This document shows positions 43,280 through 51,327 of a stretch of DNA of 64,000 nucleotides, in pieces. This stretch comes from Nitrososphaerota archaeon (GTDB lineage Archaea > Thermoproteota > Nitrososphaeria > Nitrososphaerales > UBA183). Numbering within the stretch: the first letter of the stretch is position 1; each line of letters starts with the position of its first letter. The stretch covers positions 117,860 through 181,859 of the forward strand of contig JAFLZI010000001.1 in NCBI GenBank assembly GCA_029785625.1. The letters run 5' to 3'. The position numbers were made by a program, and so were the translations under genes. Under the pieces are notes generated by a model. The model was not told the DNA's origin. It worked only from the letters and a program-made list of their open reading frames with translations, and did not search any database.

Positions 43280-43906
43280 CTATCCCCTTACGGAGACGAA
43301 CCTCGTGGTCAAGCTTCCTGTCTTGTTGAGCTTGGCGAGGTTGAGGACCAGGGGGGTCATCCTTTCGATGACCCGGGCCTGGGAGAGGGGCCCGGCGTAG
43401 AGCGGCCTGAGGTTCGGGATGGACTTCACCAACCCTGAGACCACCTCGAACGTCTCCCTGGTCTCCGCAGCCACAAGTATGTCCATGGCGACCGGCTCGT
43501 CCCTCTCGAAGAACAGAGAAGAGACATGGTTGAACGCCGTGGCCACTCTGCTCTCCCGGAGGAGGCCGGCAAGCTCCTCCGCCGCGGACCCCTCTTCCAG
43601 CCCGTACCGTAGAAGCCCAGCCTCGACCCTCAGCGGGTTGACCGCTGAGACCACCACCTTCCCCGAGAGCGCAGCGGCGAGCCCCGCCGCAGCGCCCAGG
43701 GCCTCATAGGGGACTGTGAAGACCACGACATCCGCGGCCTCCGAGGCGCCGAGGTAGTCTGACCCGGTCGCCCCGTGAATCAGCCTGGCCGCCTCCGAGG
43801 CCCTCGACGGGTCCCGGGAACCGATCACCACTTCGTTGTGCCGGGAAAGCTGCCTGGCGATGGCCCTTCCCATGCGGCCTGTCCCTCCGAGAACCGCGAC
43901 CTTCAT
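43280..43906 (-). CDS. npdG: F420-dependent NADP oxidoreductase
   Basis: 208 residues. N-terminal Rossmann motif VAVLGGTGRMGRAIARQL, followed by the phosphate-binding SRDPSR for NADP. VVVFTVPYEALGAAAG is also typical. The enzyme passes hydride between coenzyme F420 and NADP. The ATG shares bases with the stop of the XPF-type gene (ATGA), making it the last gene of the six-gene ECF operon, which links F420 and flavin metabolism. Confidence 0.87.
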   Translation of the reverse strand: MKVAVLGGTGRMGRAIARQLSRHNEVVIGSRDPSRASEAARLIHGATGSDYLGASEAADVVVFTVPYEALGAAAGLAAALSGKVVVSAVNPLRVEAGLLRYGLEEGSAAEELAGLLRESRVATAFNHVSSLFFERDEPVAMDILVAAETRETFEVVSGLVKSIPNLRPLYAGPLSQARVIERMTPLVLNLAKLNKTGSLTTRFVSVRG

Positions 43907-44589
43907 CCTTCCAGCCTCGACTGCGGGGCAGCTTCGACGTACCTCGCATATTTCGAGTCCAGCACCTCCTTGATCTTCTCGGCCCTCTTCCAGCCTATGC
44001 CTCCGGTCATGGCCAGCTCCCCCGCGGTGAGGGCCATCACCCGTCTGGGGGTGCCGTATTTCGACAGGAGCTTCTCCGCCAGCCTTCTCCCGACCCCAGG
44101 GAGGGACGAAAGCAGGTAGACCTGCTGCAGGGGGGTGCTCTTCGCCTTGCGGGGGACCTCCGACGGCATCCTGGCGAGGGGCTTAGCCCTGGCCTGGACG
44201 AGTAACTCTGAGATGGCGAGGGCGGTCTCCCTCTGGTTCGCCGTGTAAAGCACCCTCAGCCCGTAGGCGATGGACACGTTGGCGATGGCCCCGAAGAACG
44301 ACTTCATGTTCCTTGCCAGGATGGCGACCTCCTTGGAGTCCCCTTCGACCACCAGGAACGGCTTTGCGTAGGCCGCAGAGATCTTCGCCGCCTGGTCGAA
44401 TATGCGCGAGTCGTAGACTGACGCGACCAGGTCCCTGACAGACTTCCTCTCTACGGCAATCTCGGGGTTGAGGACATAATCCGCCACCGGGAGCCTGCTG
44501 AAGTACACCCTGACGTTGAGCTTGGCCAGCTCGTCAGGGACCCCGCTCGCCCTCTCCCTCTCGTCGACCACCACCCGGGCGGGAATCAC
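43903..44589 (-). CDS. XPF/ERCC4-type structure-specific nuclease
   Basis: 228 residues. ERCC4 nuclease domain with VVVDERERASGVPDEL and, after it, YVLNPEIAVERKSVRDLV: together the D...ERK...D catalytic pattern (V-E-R-K-S). The C-terminus has two helix-hairpin-helix motifs (LSSLPGVGRRLAEKLLSKYG and LAMTGGIGWKRAEKIKEVL). It resembles archaeal XPF without the helicase domain. The GTG at 44589 overlaps the ecfT stop. Its place inside a transporter operon is unusual. Confidence 0.9.
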   Translation of the reverse strand: MIPARVVVDERERASGVPDELAKLNVRVYFSRLPVADYVLNPEIAVERKSVRDLVASVYDSRIFDQAAKISAAYAKPFLVVEGDSKEVAILARNMKSFFGAIANVSIAYGLRVLYTANQRETALAISELLVQARAKPLARMPSEVPRKAKSTPLQQVYLLSSLPGVGRRLAEKLLSKYGTPRRVMALTAGELAMTGGIGWKRAEKIKEVLDSKYARYVEAAPQSRLEG

Positions 44590-45332
44590 GGGAACTGCAC
44601 TGGAATGACGAAATAAAAGGAATAGGCGGCGAGCGCGAACAACGCGACGGACGCGCACGCTACCCCGATGTCCACCCGCCTCGCCCTGTATGCCAGGAGG
44701 GACGTGGGCCTGGGGGCCGCGCCGTACGCCCTTGCCTCCATGGCTTCGGCCAGCTCTCCGCTCCTCACCACCGAGTTGACCACCAGAGGGATCAATATGG
44801 GTATCATGTTCCTGACCCTGCGGACGAGGTTCCCCTTTTCCAGCTCCAGCCCTCTGGACTTCTGGGCGTCCATGATTTGTATGGTGTCGAGCATCATGAC
44901 CGGTATGAACCTGACTGCGGTGACGAAGGCAAAAACGACGTCCCTGGGGAGCCTGAACATCTTCATGACCTGCTCGAGCTCGTCAGGCGACGTGGTGATG
45001 AAGAAGATGCTGGTCGACACCACTATTGCTATGAACCTCGTGGCGTAGAGGACCGACGTCTCCAGGTCCCTGGTGAACAGCACGTTCACCACGAAGATGA
45101 ACCCCGAGAACAGCGCCGTGAACGCCATGGTCCTGGCCACCCTCTTCAGGACCGTGGCGGCTGCCGAAAGCCCAACCATGAACGCGACTACCAGTACCAT
45201 CTCGAAGACGGACCTCGCGAGGAGCGTCGTCACGAACATCAGCACCGAGTTCAGGAGCTTGGCCCTGGGGTCCAGCCTGTGATAGAACGAGTAGCCTTTC
45301 CTGAAGATGAAGCCTCCGCTGAGCCACATCAT
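44586..45332 (-). CDS. ecfT: ECF transporter T component
   Basis: 248 residues with five to six membrane helices. The conserved cytosolic coupling helix appears as IMDAQKSRGLELEKG and ELAEAMEARAYGAAPRP (A-R-G-x-x motifs; the last is ARAYG). EcfT joins the substrate-binding protein to the ATPases. Overlaps the preceding ATPase gene by 4 bases. The N-terminus is short and starts inside GFIFRKGYSFYHRLDPRAKL, where D-P-R-x-K is typical of the family. Confidence 0.9.
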   Translation of the reverse strand: MMWLSGGFIFRKGYSFYHRLDPRAKLLNSVLMFVTTLLARSVFEMVLVVAFMVGLSAAATVLKRVARTMAFTALFSGFIFVVNVLFTRDLETSVLYATRFIAIVVSTSIFFITTSPDELEQVMKMFRLPRDVVFAFVTAVRFIPVMMLDTIQIMDAQKSRGLELEKGNLVRRVRNMIPILIPLVVNSVVRSGELAEAMEARAYGAAPRPTSLLAYRARRVDIGVACASVALFALAAYSFYFVIPVQFP

Positions 45333-46141
45333 GGCTGCAGGGTCTCCCCGGCCCAGCGCGCGGCGTCCAGGGCGTGGACGAAGGGTGCCACAGGCCTGCG
45401 GTGAAGCGCTTGGTAGAACTCCACTAGCTGCGGCTGGGCGATCCTCGCCGATCCCAGCAGATCCCTATCCTGCATGAGGTCTGCCGAGGGGCCGTCTCCC
45501 ACGACCCTCCCGCCCTTCATCACCACCACCCTCGGTTGTATCGGCCAGAGGAACTCGATGTCGTGGGACACCACCAGCACGGTCTTCCCGGCAGACTTCA
45601 GCATCTGTATCGTCCCCGCCAGCCTCTCCTTCTGGATGGCGTCCTGCCCCACCGTGGGCTCGTCGAGTATCACCACCTGCGGGTCCCAGGCCAGGATGCA
45701 CGCCAAGGTCAGCCTCTTCTTCTCCCCGCCGCTGAGGACCAGCGGAGACGACCTCCTGTACTCTTCCAGACCGAAGAGTTCCAGCCCCCAGGCGACGCGG
45801 TTCCGCACCAGCTCCGGGGAGAACCCGAAGTTCCGGAGGGCGAACGACATCTCCTCCTCCACGGTCTCTGAGAAGAGCTGGTGGTCGGGGTTCTGGAATG
45901 CGACTCCGACCTTCCGCGACAGCTGGGCCGTGCTCGCCTCCCTCGTGTCGACGCCGTCGACGAGGACGCTGCCTGACGCCGGCTTCAGCAGGCCAGTCAC
46001 ATGCTTGACGAGGGTCGTCTTCCCCGCCCCGTTCTCACCGACCAGGGCGACGAACTCGCCTGCCTCCACCCTGAGGCTGACCCCATCCAGGGCCTTGACG
46101 CCGTTCTGGTGGACGAACGTGACATCCCTGAACTCTATCAT
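45329..46141 (-). CDS. ecfA1: ECF transporter ATPase A1
   Basis: 270 residues: Walker A LVGENGAGKTTLVKHVTGLL, signature LVLSGGEKKRLTLA, Walker B VVILDEPTVGQD, H-loop VVSHDIEFLW. It pairs with the second ATPase to power uptake. The C-terminal tail (AQPQLVEFYQALHRR) is the EcfA extension that contacts EcfT. Overlaps both neighbours by 4 bases. Confidence 0.93.
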   Translation of the reverse strand: MIEFRDVTFVHQNGVKALDGVSLRVEAGEFVALVGENGAGKTTLVKHVTGLLKPASGSVLVDGVDTREASTAQLSRKVGVAFQNPDHQLFSETVEEEMSFALRNFGFSPELVRNRVAWGLELFGLEEYRRSSPLVLSGGEKKRLTLACILAWDPQVVILDEPTVGQDAIQKERLAGTIQMLKSAGKTVLVVSHDIEFLWPIQPRVVVMKGGRVVGDGPSADLMQDRDLLGSARIAQPQLVEFYQALHRRPVAPFVHALDAARWAGETLQP

Positions 46142-46989
46142 CCCTGCCTCCCCTCCACGGCGGAGGCCAACTCGGACGGGGTCAGCAGCCGTCCTGCGAC
46201 AGCCCTCCCGCCTTTGCTCTCTGTGAGCGCCTTCTGCACCCTGGTGACAGCAGGGATGGCCACGCCGTGTGCCTCGGCATCATCGCCGAAGAGCACGTCC
46301 CTGGGGGCCCCTTCGAGAACCTTCCTCCCTCCGTCCATCACGACCAGCCTGTCTGCGACCCCCACAAGGAGGTCCAGGCGGTGCTCCACTACGACGAAGG
46401 TGGTCCCCAGCTCTTCCCTGAGCCTGGCCACCAGGGCGACCAGCTCAGAAGCCGTCTTGGGGTCGAGCAGTGATGTCGGCTCGTCGAGTATCACCAGCTT
46501 TGGCCGCATCGCGAGGACCCCGGCAAGGGCCACCCTCTGCTTCTGCCCGTCGGAGAGCTCGTGGGGGGCCCGCTGGGCCAGGTCGCCGATCCTAAGGAGA
46601 CGGAGGGCCTCGTCCACCCTGGCCCTCATCTCTTCCCGGGGGACCCCGAGGTTCTCCAGCCCGAAAGCGATGTCCCTTTCAACGGTGAACATGAATATCT
46701 GGTTCTCCGGGTTCTGGAAGAGGAACCCGACCGTCTGGGCGAGGTCGCGCATGCTCGAACCCTTGACGCTCGATCCTGCCACGATCACGTCCCCCGAGTA
46801 CTCACCGCCGTACATGTGGGGAATCAGCCCGTTCACTGTCCTGAGGAGGGTGGACTTGCCGCACCCCGACGGCCCGGCCAGCACCGCTATCTCGCCTTCA
46901 GGTATCGACAGTTCGAAGTCGGAGACCGCGTTTTTGGGCGACTCCGGATACCTGAAGTTCAGCCTCTCTATCCCGAGTATGTCGCCCAT
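46138..46989 (-). CDS. ecfA2: ECF transporter ATPase A2
   Basis: 283 residues with LAGPSGCGKSTLLRTVNGL (Walker A), ELSDGQKQRVALAGVLA (signature), KLVILDEPTSLLDP (Walker B) and VVVEHRLDLL (H-loop, with E-H). Two distinct ATPases next to each other define a group I-type ECF module, as in cobalt or vitamin systems. It overlaps ecfA1 by 4 bases and lies 23 bases after the S component. Confidence 0.93.
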   Translation of the reverse strand: MGDILGIERLNFRYPESPKNAVSDFELSIPEGEIAVLAGPSGCGKSTLLRTVNGLIPHMYGGEYSGDVIVAGSSVKGSSMRDLAQTVGFLFQNPENQIFMFTVERDIAFGLENLGVPREEMRARVDEALRLLRIGDLAQRAPHELSDGQKQRVALAGVLAMRPKLVILDEPTSLLDPKTASELVALVARLREELGTTFVVVEHRLDLLVGVADRLVVMDGGRKVLEGAPRDVLFGDDAEAHGVAIPAVTRVQKALTESKGGRAVAGRLLTPSELASAVEGRQG

Positions 46990-47012
46990 GTGGCTGCCGC
47001 CATCTGGCGGGG

Positions 47013-47711
47013 TTAGAGTCTTTCCCTAGGGGCTGTCGCGGCGGGCGGCTGCATCACGTCGGAGAACCACGGGGTCCTCCCTGCCACCCTCAGCCTGGGG
47101 ACCGACGGGACCCTCAAGACCAGGGATGCGATGCCCATGACCATGGCCAGCTGAGTGACGTTGAACACGGCCGTGAAAGCGAGGATCACCAGCAGGGCGT
47201 TGGAGGAGGTCAGCCCGATCCCCACCGCGGCGAAGGGTGCGCTGACGAAACCCTCGGTGGCTGCGAGGCCATAGATGTAGACGACGAGGTAGAAGTTGGC
47301 TACCGTCATCACCGCGGCCCGGAACGCGCTGCCCATGGCAGTGGTCCACCCTGCGAGCCTGAGGAAGCTGGTCCTCCCGCCGCGTGCCGCGATTTTCGTG
47401 CCGGCCCAGAGACCGACGACCGTGGACACCAGCGCCGCCAGCTTCAGAAGAGGGCCTATGGGTATCTGCTGGCCGAAGGCCATCAGCCCGCCGAACTCCA
47501 CGAAGGAGGCTACCAGCGCAGGGGCGGGCCCGAAGATGAAGAACGCTAGTATGATTGCGACCTCGCCAAGGTCGAACTGCAGGTACGGGACCAGAGGGAA
47601 GTTCAGGCCCATGGCCTGGGAGCCGGCCGCGAGGATGATCGCCAGGGCGCTGAATATGGCGCTACCTGCGATGGAGGCCGTGTCCAGGCGGCCCCTTGAG
47701 ACTGTGCCCAT
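47013..47711 (-). CDS. ECF transporter S component (probably riboflavin)
   Basis: 232 residues with six hydrophobic helices. FPLVPYLQFDLGEVAIILAF in helix 2 fits substrate-binding S components of the RibU/related type, with a conserved D and G. Substrate assignment is by context: it is divergent from an RbkR-type riboflavin regulator and next to a second riboflavin kinase. The first gene of the operon. TATA is shared at 47735-47742. Another vitamin cannot be excluded. Confidence 0.75.
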   Translation of the reverse strand: MGTVSRGRLDTASIAGSAIFSALAIILAAGSQAMGLNFPLVPYLQFDLGEVAIILAFFIFGPAPALVASFVEFGGLMAFGQQIPIGPLLKLAALVSTVVGLWAGTKIAARGGRTSFLRLAGWTTAMGSAFRAAVMTVANFYLVVYIYGLAATEGFVSAPFAAVGIGLTSSNALLVILAFTAVFNVTQLAMVMGIASLVLRVPSVPRLRVAGRTPWFSDVMQPPAATAPRERL

Positions 47712-47734
47712 GTTCCGCGCCGAGCCGGATATTC

Positions 47735-47755
47735 TTATAACAGTTTAGTAGCTAC
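47735..47755. promoter_or_regulatory. Divergent promoter between ecfS and rbkR
   Basis: CTTATAAC (47735-47742) lies 28 bases from the rbkR ATG on the right, and, read on the other strand, about 25 bases from the S-component start on the left. The 8-base perfect palindrome GTAGCTAC (47748-47755) lies between the TATA and the rbkR start, a natural repressor site. The protein that binds it is probably RbkR, which has an N-terminal helix-turn-helix. Confidence 0.55.
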
Positions 47756-47769
47756 CAGCATCCTTGTAG

Positions 47770-48483
47770 ATGTCAGAAAAGAGCGCCAGCGCGAGTGCGG
47801 AGCAGCTCACCACTCTCCTCCACCTGGTGAGGCTGGGGGCAGTCAACTCCTTCGTCAACGTCACCACGGGGATGCTGGGCGAATCCCTGGGACTCAGCCA
47901 GCAGGCGGCCTCACTGAGGCTCTCAGACCTCCAGAGGGTGGGCCTGGCCGAGAGAGCCCACTCTGGACGGGGGCTCGCCGTCAGGCTGACGGAGGCGGGC
48001 CTCGACGCCGTGGAGACCTTCCTGGCTGATGTGGGCGCAAACCTGGAGAGGGGCAAGGACACCATGCAGTTCCGAGGGACGGTGTCCGCCGGGCTGAAAG
48101 AGGGCGCCTACTATGTCTCGCTGAAGGGCTACGCCGAGGGTTTCGCCAGGGCGCTCCACTTCGAGCCCTTCCCGGGGACCCTCAACCTGCGCCTCACCAC
48201 CGAGGCGATGATTGGGCAGCGGCGGCGCCTCGAGCTGCTGAAGGGGATTGAAATCCCAGGCTTCAGCGACGGCAGGAGGTCCTACGGCGGCGTGAAATGT
48301 TTCCGCGCGAAGATAGCCGGGAAACACCCCGGGGCGGTCCTAGCCATAGAGAGGACTCACCACGACAGCTCGGTCCTCGAGGTGATCTCTCCGGTCGATC
48401 TCAGGAAGTCACTGGGCCTAGAGGACGGGGACGAGTGCGCGGTCATGACCTACCTTGGTGAGGGGTGGGCACGTCGACGCTGA
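47770..48483 (+). CDS. rbkR: RbkR: winged-helix regulator fused to CTP-dependent riboflavin kinase
   Basis: 237 residues. N-terminal winged helix (about 10-85) reads GMLGESLGLSQQAASLRLSDLQRVGLAERA. The C-terminal part is the archaeal riboflavin kinase: KEGAYYVSLKGYAEGFARAL, then PFPGTLNLRL and LEVISPVDLRKSLGLEDGD. This fusion is known as a bifunctional regulator of riboflavin genes in archaea. It senses flavin and controls uptake and synthesis, presumably including the ECF operon opposite it. It ends inside the next kinase gene (41 bases of overlap). Confidence 0.88.
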   Translation: MSEKSASASAEQLTTLLHLVRLGAVNSFVNVTTGMLGESLGLSQQAASLRLSDLQRVGLAERAHSGRGLAVRLTEAGLDAVETFLADVGANLERGKDTMQFRGTVSAGLKEGAYYVSLKGYAEGFARALHFEPFPGTLNLRLTTEAMIGQRRRLELLKGIEIPGFSDGRRSYGGVKCFRAKIAGKHPGAVLAIERTHHDSSVLEVISPVDLRKSLGLEDGDECAVMTYLGEGWARRR

Positions 48484-48865
48484 AGGTCACGGGGTCGCCG
48501 TCCTTCAGGCCGAGCTTCCCCCTGAGGTAGGTCGGGGAGATCAGCTCGGCGACAGTCTCGTTGTAGTATGTCACGTCGATGAAGAGGAGGGTGACCTTCT
48601 CCCCCTTCAGCTCCCCTTCGAAGCAAGTGAGGGAGCTGAACGTCTCGCCGCCCAGGGCGAAACTCTCTATCTTCGACCCGTCCGCCGACCTGATCTCCCC
48701 GAGCCTGCGTATCACTTCCCTGTCGTCTAGCTTCACGTTGAGGGTGCCGGGGTATGGCATGTAACCCAGCCGCTCCCTGAACCGCCTCTGGTACTCGGGG
48801 TGGCCCACATAGTACTTCCCCTTCCCCATGCCGCTGAACAACGTCCCCGTCACCGAGAGGCGCAT
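48443..48865 (-). CDS. ribK: CTP-dependent riboflavin kinase, single domain
   Basis: 140 residues with the same kinase core as its neighbour but no DNA-binding domain: LFSGMGKGKYYVGHPEYQRR, then PYPGTLNVKLDD and ELISPTYLRGKLGLKDGD. It phosphorylates riboflavin to FMN using CTP. ATG 48865 is about 25 bases from CTTTTTATTTCG (minus strand). Having both the regulator-fused and the free kinase side by side suggests that one is mainly regulatory. Confidence 0.88.
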   Translation of the reverse strand: MRLSVTGTLFSGMGKGKYYVGHPEYQRRFRERLGYMPYPGTLNVKLDDREVIRRLGEIRSADGSKIESFALGGETFSSLTCFEGELKGEKVTLLFIDVTYYNETVAELISPTYLRGKLGLKDGDPVTFSVDVPTPHQGRS

Positions 48866-48935
48866 GGATGCCCCCGAGGCTGCCGAAATAAAAAGCCCGA
48901 TTGGCTTATCTAGAAACCGCCCGCCCACGGGGGGG

Positions 48936-49469
48936 TTGGCCAAGGAGGAGATACTCATACTCGTTGACGAACACGACAGGGAGATAGGGACGGACACGCG
49001 CGAGAGCTGCCACGCGGGGAAGGGGAAGCGCCACAGGGCATACACCGCCCTCATCTTCCACGGCGGCAAGCTGCTGCTCCAGCAACGAAGCCAGAAGAAG
49101 CTGCTCTGGCCCGGCGCCTGGGACGTCTCCTTCACGAGCCACGTCTATCCAGGGGAGACCTACCAGCAGGCAGCCTCGCGCAGGGCGAAGGAAGAGCTGA
49201 GCGCCACGGTGGGGGAGCTGGAGGACGTCCACTCCTTCGTCTACTTCGCCCCCCAGGGGGCGAACGCAGAGAACGAGTTCTGCAGGGTACTGGTGGGGGA
49301 CTTCGACGGCGCGATCGTCCCCAACGGGGACGAGATGTCGTCTGTAAGGTGGGCCAGCGTTACCGACGTGGTCGCAGACCTCACGGCGCACCCTGACTCA
49401 TACACGCCGTGGTTCAAGCTCTCCTTCGAGGGCTTCCTGAAGAGCAGGGCCTCCTCCAGGTACGCCTAG
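48936..49469 (+). CDS. idi: NUDIX hydrolase, IPP isomerase type 1-like
   Basis: 177 residues from a TTG. Reads LVDEHDREIGTDTRESCHAG, then GKRHRAYTALIFHGGKLLLQQRS and EELSATVGELEDVHSFVY, matching the NUDIX fold of isopentenyl-diphosphate delta-isomerase. The catalytic cysteine expected near TSHVYPGE is Ser (WDVSFTSHV), so isomerase activity is doubtful; several relatives are pyrophosphatases. TATA is GGCTTATCTAG near 48910. The stop overlaps the convergent DHH gene by 4 bases. Confidence 0.7.
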   Translation: MAKEEILILVDEHDREIGTDTRESCHAGKGKRHRAYTALIFHGGKLLLQQRSQKKLLWPGAWDVSFTSHVYPGETYQQAASRRAKEELSATVGELEDVHSFVYFAPQGANAENEFCRVLVGDFDGAIVPNGDEMSSVRWASVTDVVADLTAHPDSYTPWFKLSFEGFLKSRASSRYA

Positions 49470-50470
49470 TCCAGCTTCTTCAGCTCGCCGATGAGCTCCC
49501 CGAACAGCTTCATGGTCGCCGCAACCGTCTCCTCCTCACCCACGGGGGCGGAGAAGGAAGCGGCGGTGGCGTGCCCCCCGCCATGCCCTCCGAGCCTCCT
49601 CGCCATCTCCTCGGCGACCTCGGATCCCAGCTTTACTTTCGCAGACTCTTGGAACCTCGGGGTCGCCCTGAGGCTGACCCTGGTCTCGCCGTCCGACTCA
49701 CCGCTGACCAGCGCCAAGTCTGCCCCGAGGTAGACCATGGACCTGGCGACGTGGGCCTGGAACGAGCCGATGTGGCTGGTCGCCACCACCCACGTCCCTG
49801 CCTTGAATATCGATATCCTCTGAGCTCCCTTCAGCTTAGCGATGACCTCTCCGTAGTCAGGCTCGCTGCGAAGCTCCCGCCGCGCCTGGGAGATGTCCGC
49901 CCCTGCGTCCATCAGCTTGACCGCCGCCCCGAGCCCGGAGCGGCCCGCGATTGCAAGATGTGAGGAGTCGAAGAGGATCGCCTCGAGGAGCGCCTGAGCC
50001 GTCTGTGGGTCCGGGGTCACCCCCCGGCTCTCGAAAAGCCCGTAGACCACCTCGGCAGCCGAGGTCGCGCCCTCGTCTACCACAGAACGGTCATACAGTC
50101 CCCCTTCTCTGCGCGGATGGTGGTCCACCAGGACCTTCATTCCGGGGCTCTCCCTGAACTTCTCCTTCCACTCACTGAGGAGCTCCTCGTCACCCACGTC
50201 CACCGCGACATACAGGTCATAGTCCCCCCCGCTCCCGTCGGCGATGTCATGCGGGAACCGCGCGCTCAGCTTCTGGGTGAGCATCGTCATCCCTCCCGGG
50301 GTGGCTATGGAGACGTGGCACCTGGGAGCGACTGACCCGATGAGCTTAGAGACGGCGTAGGCCGAGAGGTAGGCGTCAGCGTCAGCGTTCCTGTGACATA
50401 CCACCACGGCCCTCTTGAGGGCTGATGGCTCCAGGAAAGGAAAGTCTTCCGGCTTCGTTTCAGGGGTCAA
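49466..50470 (-). CDS. DHH/DHHA1 family phosphoesterase (RecJ-like)
   Basis: 334 residues. Motifs: AVVVCHRNADADAYLSAYA (motif I with its H-N-A-D-A-D), LYVAVDVGDEELL, KVLVDHHPRREGG (the DHH triad) and GGHGGGHATAAS in the C-terminal DHHA1 domain. Members degrade short RNA/DNA or cyclic dinucleotides, and archaeal RecJ relatives act with GINS. It heads the superoperon of RNA-processing genes below. Function within the group is not decided. Confidence 0.88.
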   Translation of the reverse strand: MTPETKPEDFPFLEPSALKRAVVVCHRNADADAYLSAYAVSKLIGSVAPRCHVSIATPGGMTMLTQKLSARFPHDIADGSGGDYDLYVAVDVGDEELLSEWKEKFRESPGMKVLVDHHPRREGGLYDRSVVDEGATSAAEVVYGLFESRGVTPDPQTAQALLEAILFDSSHLAIAGRSGLGAAVKLMDAGADISQARRELRSEPDYGEVIAKLKGAQRISIFKAGTWVVATSHIGSFQAHVARSMVYLGADLALVSGESDGETRVSLRATPRFQESAKVKLGSEVAEEMARRLGGHGGGHATAASFSAPVGEEETVAATMKLFGELIGELKKLD

Positions 50471-50483
50471 GGGTCGCCACGGT

Positions 50484-50867
50484 CTACGCGTCCCCGGGCG
50501 GCTGCTGAGTCTGCGGTGGCCTCGCCTTCACTGCCTCGTCTATCTTAGTCTGGAGGTCCTTGAGGCTCTCCCTGAACCTCGACTCTTGCTTCGCGAGGAC
50601 CATCTTTCTGGTGTTGGCTAGCTCCTTCTTCTCTCCGAGCTCCTTAGTCACCTCTTCCTTCTTTGTCTTGATCAGCAGGTTCCCGGCGAACTTGTACACG
50701 GCTTCAGAGTCGGTGGCCTTCCCGAGCTCCTCCAGCGCCTTTTCCGTCTCGTTGAGCTCGAGCTCCACCTGTTGCTTCTGGGCAAGCACAGCCTGAAGGT
50801 TCTGCTGCGCCTGGTCGTACCTCGCGAGCTGCTCTCTGAGGAGAGGAGGAAGTTCTGGCTGGCTCAA
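50484..50867 (-). CDS. pfdB: Prefoldin subunit beta
   Basis: 127 residues forming a coiled-coil hairpin: LREQLARYDQAQQNLQAVLA at the start, a short turn with LLIKTKKEEVTKELGEK, and a second long helix RFRESLKDLQTKIDEAV. It captures unfolded proteins and passes them to the thermosome. The 13 to 24-base gaps to the neighbours suggest one operon. The C-terminal tail is Pro/Gln-rich, likely disordered. Confidence 0.9.
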   Translation of the reverse strand: MSQPELPPLLREQLARYDQAQQNLQAVLAQKQQVELELNETEKALEELGKATDSEAVYKFAGNLLIKTKKEEVTKELGEKKELANTRKMVLAKQESRFRESLKDLQTKIDEAVKARPPQTQQPPGDA

Positions 50868-50891
50868 CTTTTGGAACAGCGGCTCCGGTCT

Positions 50892-51131
50892 CTACTTAAA
50901 TCCTTTCGAGCTGGACTCGACGGATCTCACCTGCTCTAGCAGGGCCTTGGCCCTCTCGGCGACCTCGCCCGGGCTGCTCCCTTCGATGCTCACGACGCAC
51001 TTGCCTCCTCTTACTATGGCCGAGGGGAACTTCTCGGCTATCTTCGCGGCGGTCTGCCTGTCAGCGTGGAACGTGATCTTCAGTTCGACTGACTCTATGG
51101 GCCTATCTTGCCTTCGCCTGGGTGAGGTCAA
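50892..51131 (-). CDS. pcc1: KEOPS complex subunit Pcc1
   Basis: 79 residues. SVELKITFHADRQTAAKIAEKF and VVSIEGSSPGEVAERAKALLEQV match Pcc1, the dimerisation subunit of the KEOPS complex that makes threonylcarbamoyladenosine on tRNA. It pairs functionally with Sua5 at 61 kb. It overlaps the L37Ae gene by 29 bases, an arrangement also seen in other archaea. Short, so a moderate call. Confidence 0.78.
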   Translation of the reverse strand: MTSPRRRQDRPIESVELKITFHADRQTAAKIAEKFPSAIVRGGKCVVSIEGSSPGEVAERAKALLEQVRSVESSSKGFK

Positions 51132-51327
51132 ATGCCCCTCCGGCCACGGTGTAGCCGCAGGACTTGCACTTCCAGATCCCCGAGGAGGTCCGGGCGAGCC
51201 TCTTGCTCGCGCAAGCCGGACACGACCTGGCCTGCTTCAGCGTCCTGAAGACCCTGGCGTACCTCTTCCTGAGGGTGCCGCCGTACTTCGCGCCGAGGCC
51301 TCTGAAGCTCTCCTTCGCCTTCGGCAC
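51103..51327 (-). CDS. rpl37ae: Ribosomal protein L37Ae
   Basis: 74 residues with the zinc ribbon SCPACASKRLARTSSGIWKC and KSCGYTVAGGAFDL (C-x2-C ... C-x2-C). N-terminal RGLGAKYGGTLRKRYARV is the conserved rRNA-binding segment. Large-subunit protein. Shares one base with the stop of rrp42. Confidence 0.95.
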   Translation of the reverse strand: MPKAKESFRGLGAKYGGTLRKRYARVFRTLKQARSCPACASKRLARTSSGIWKCKSCGYTVAGGAFDLTQAKAR

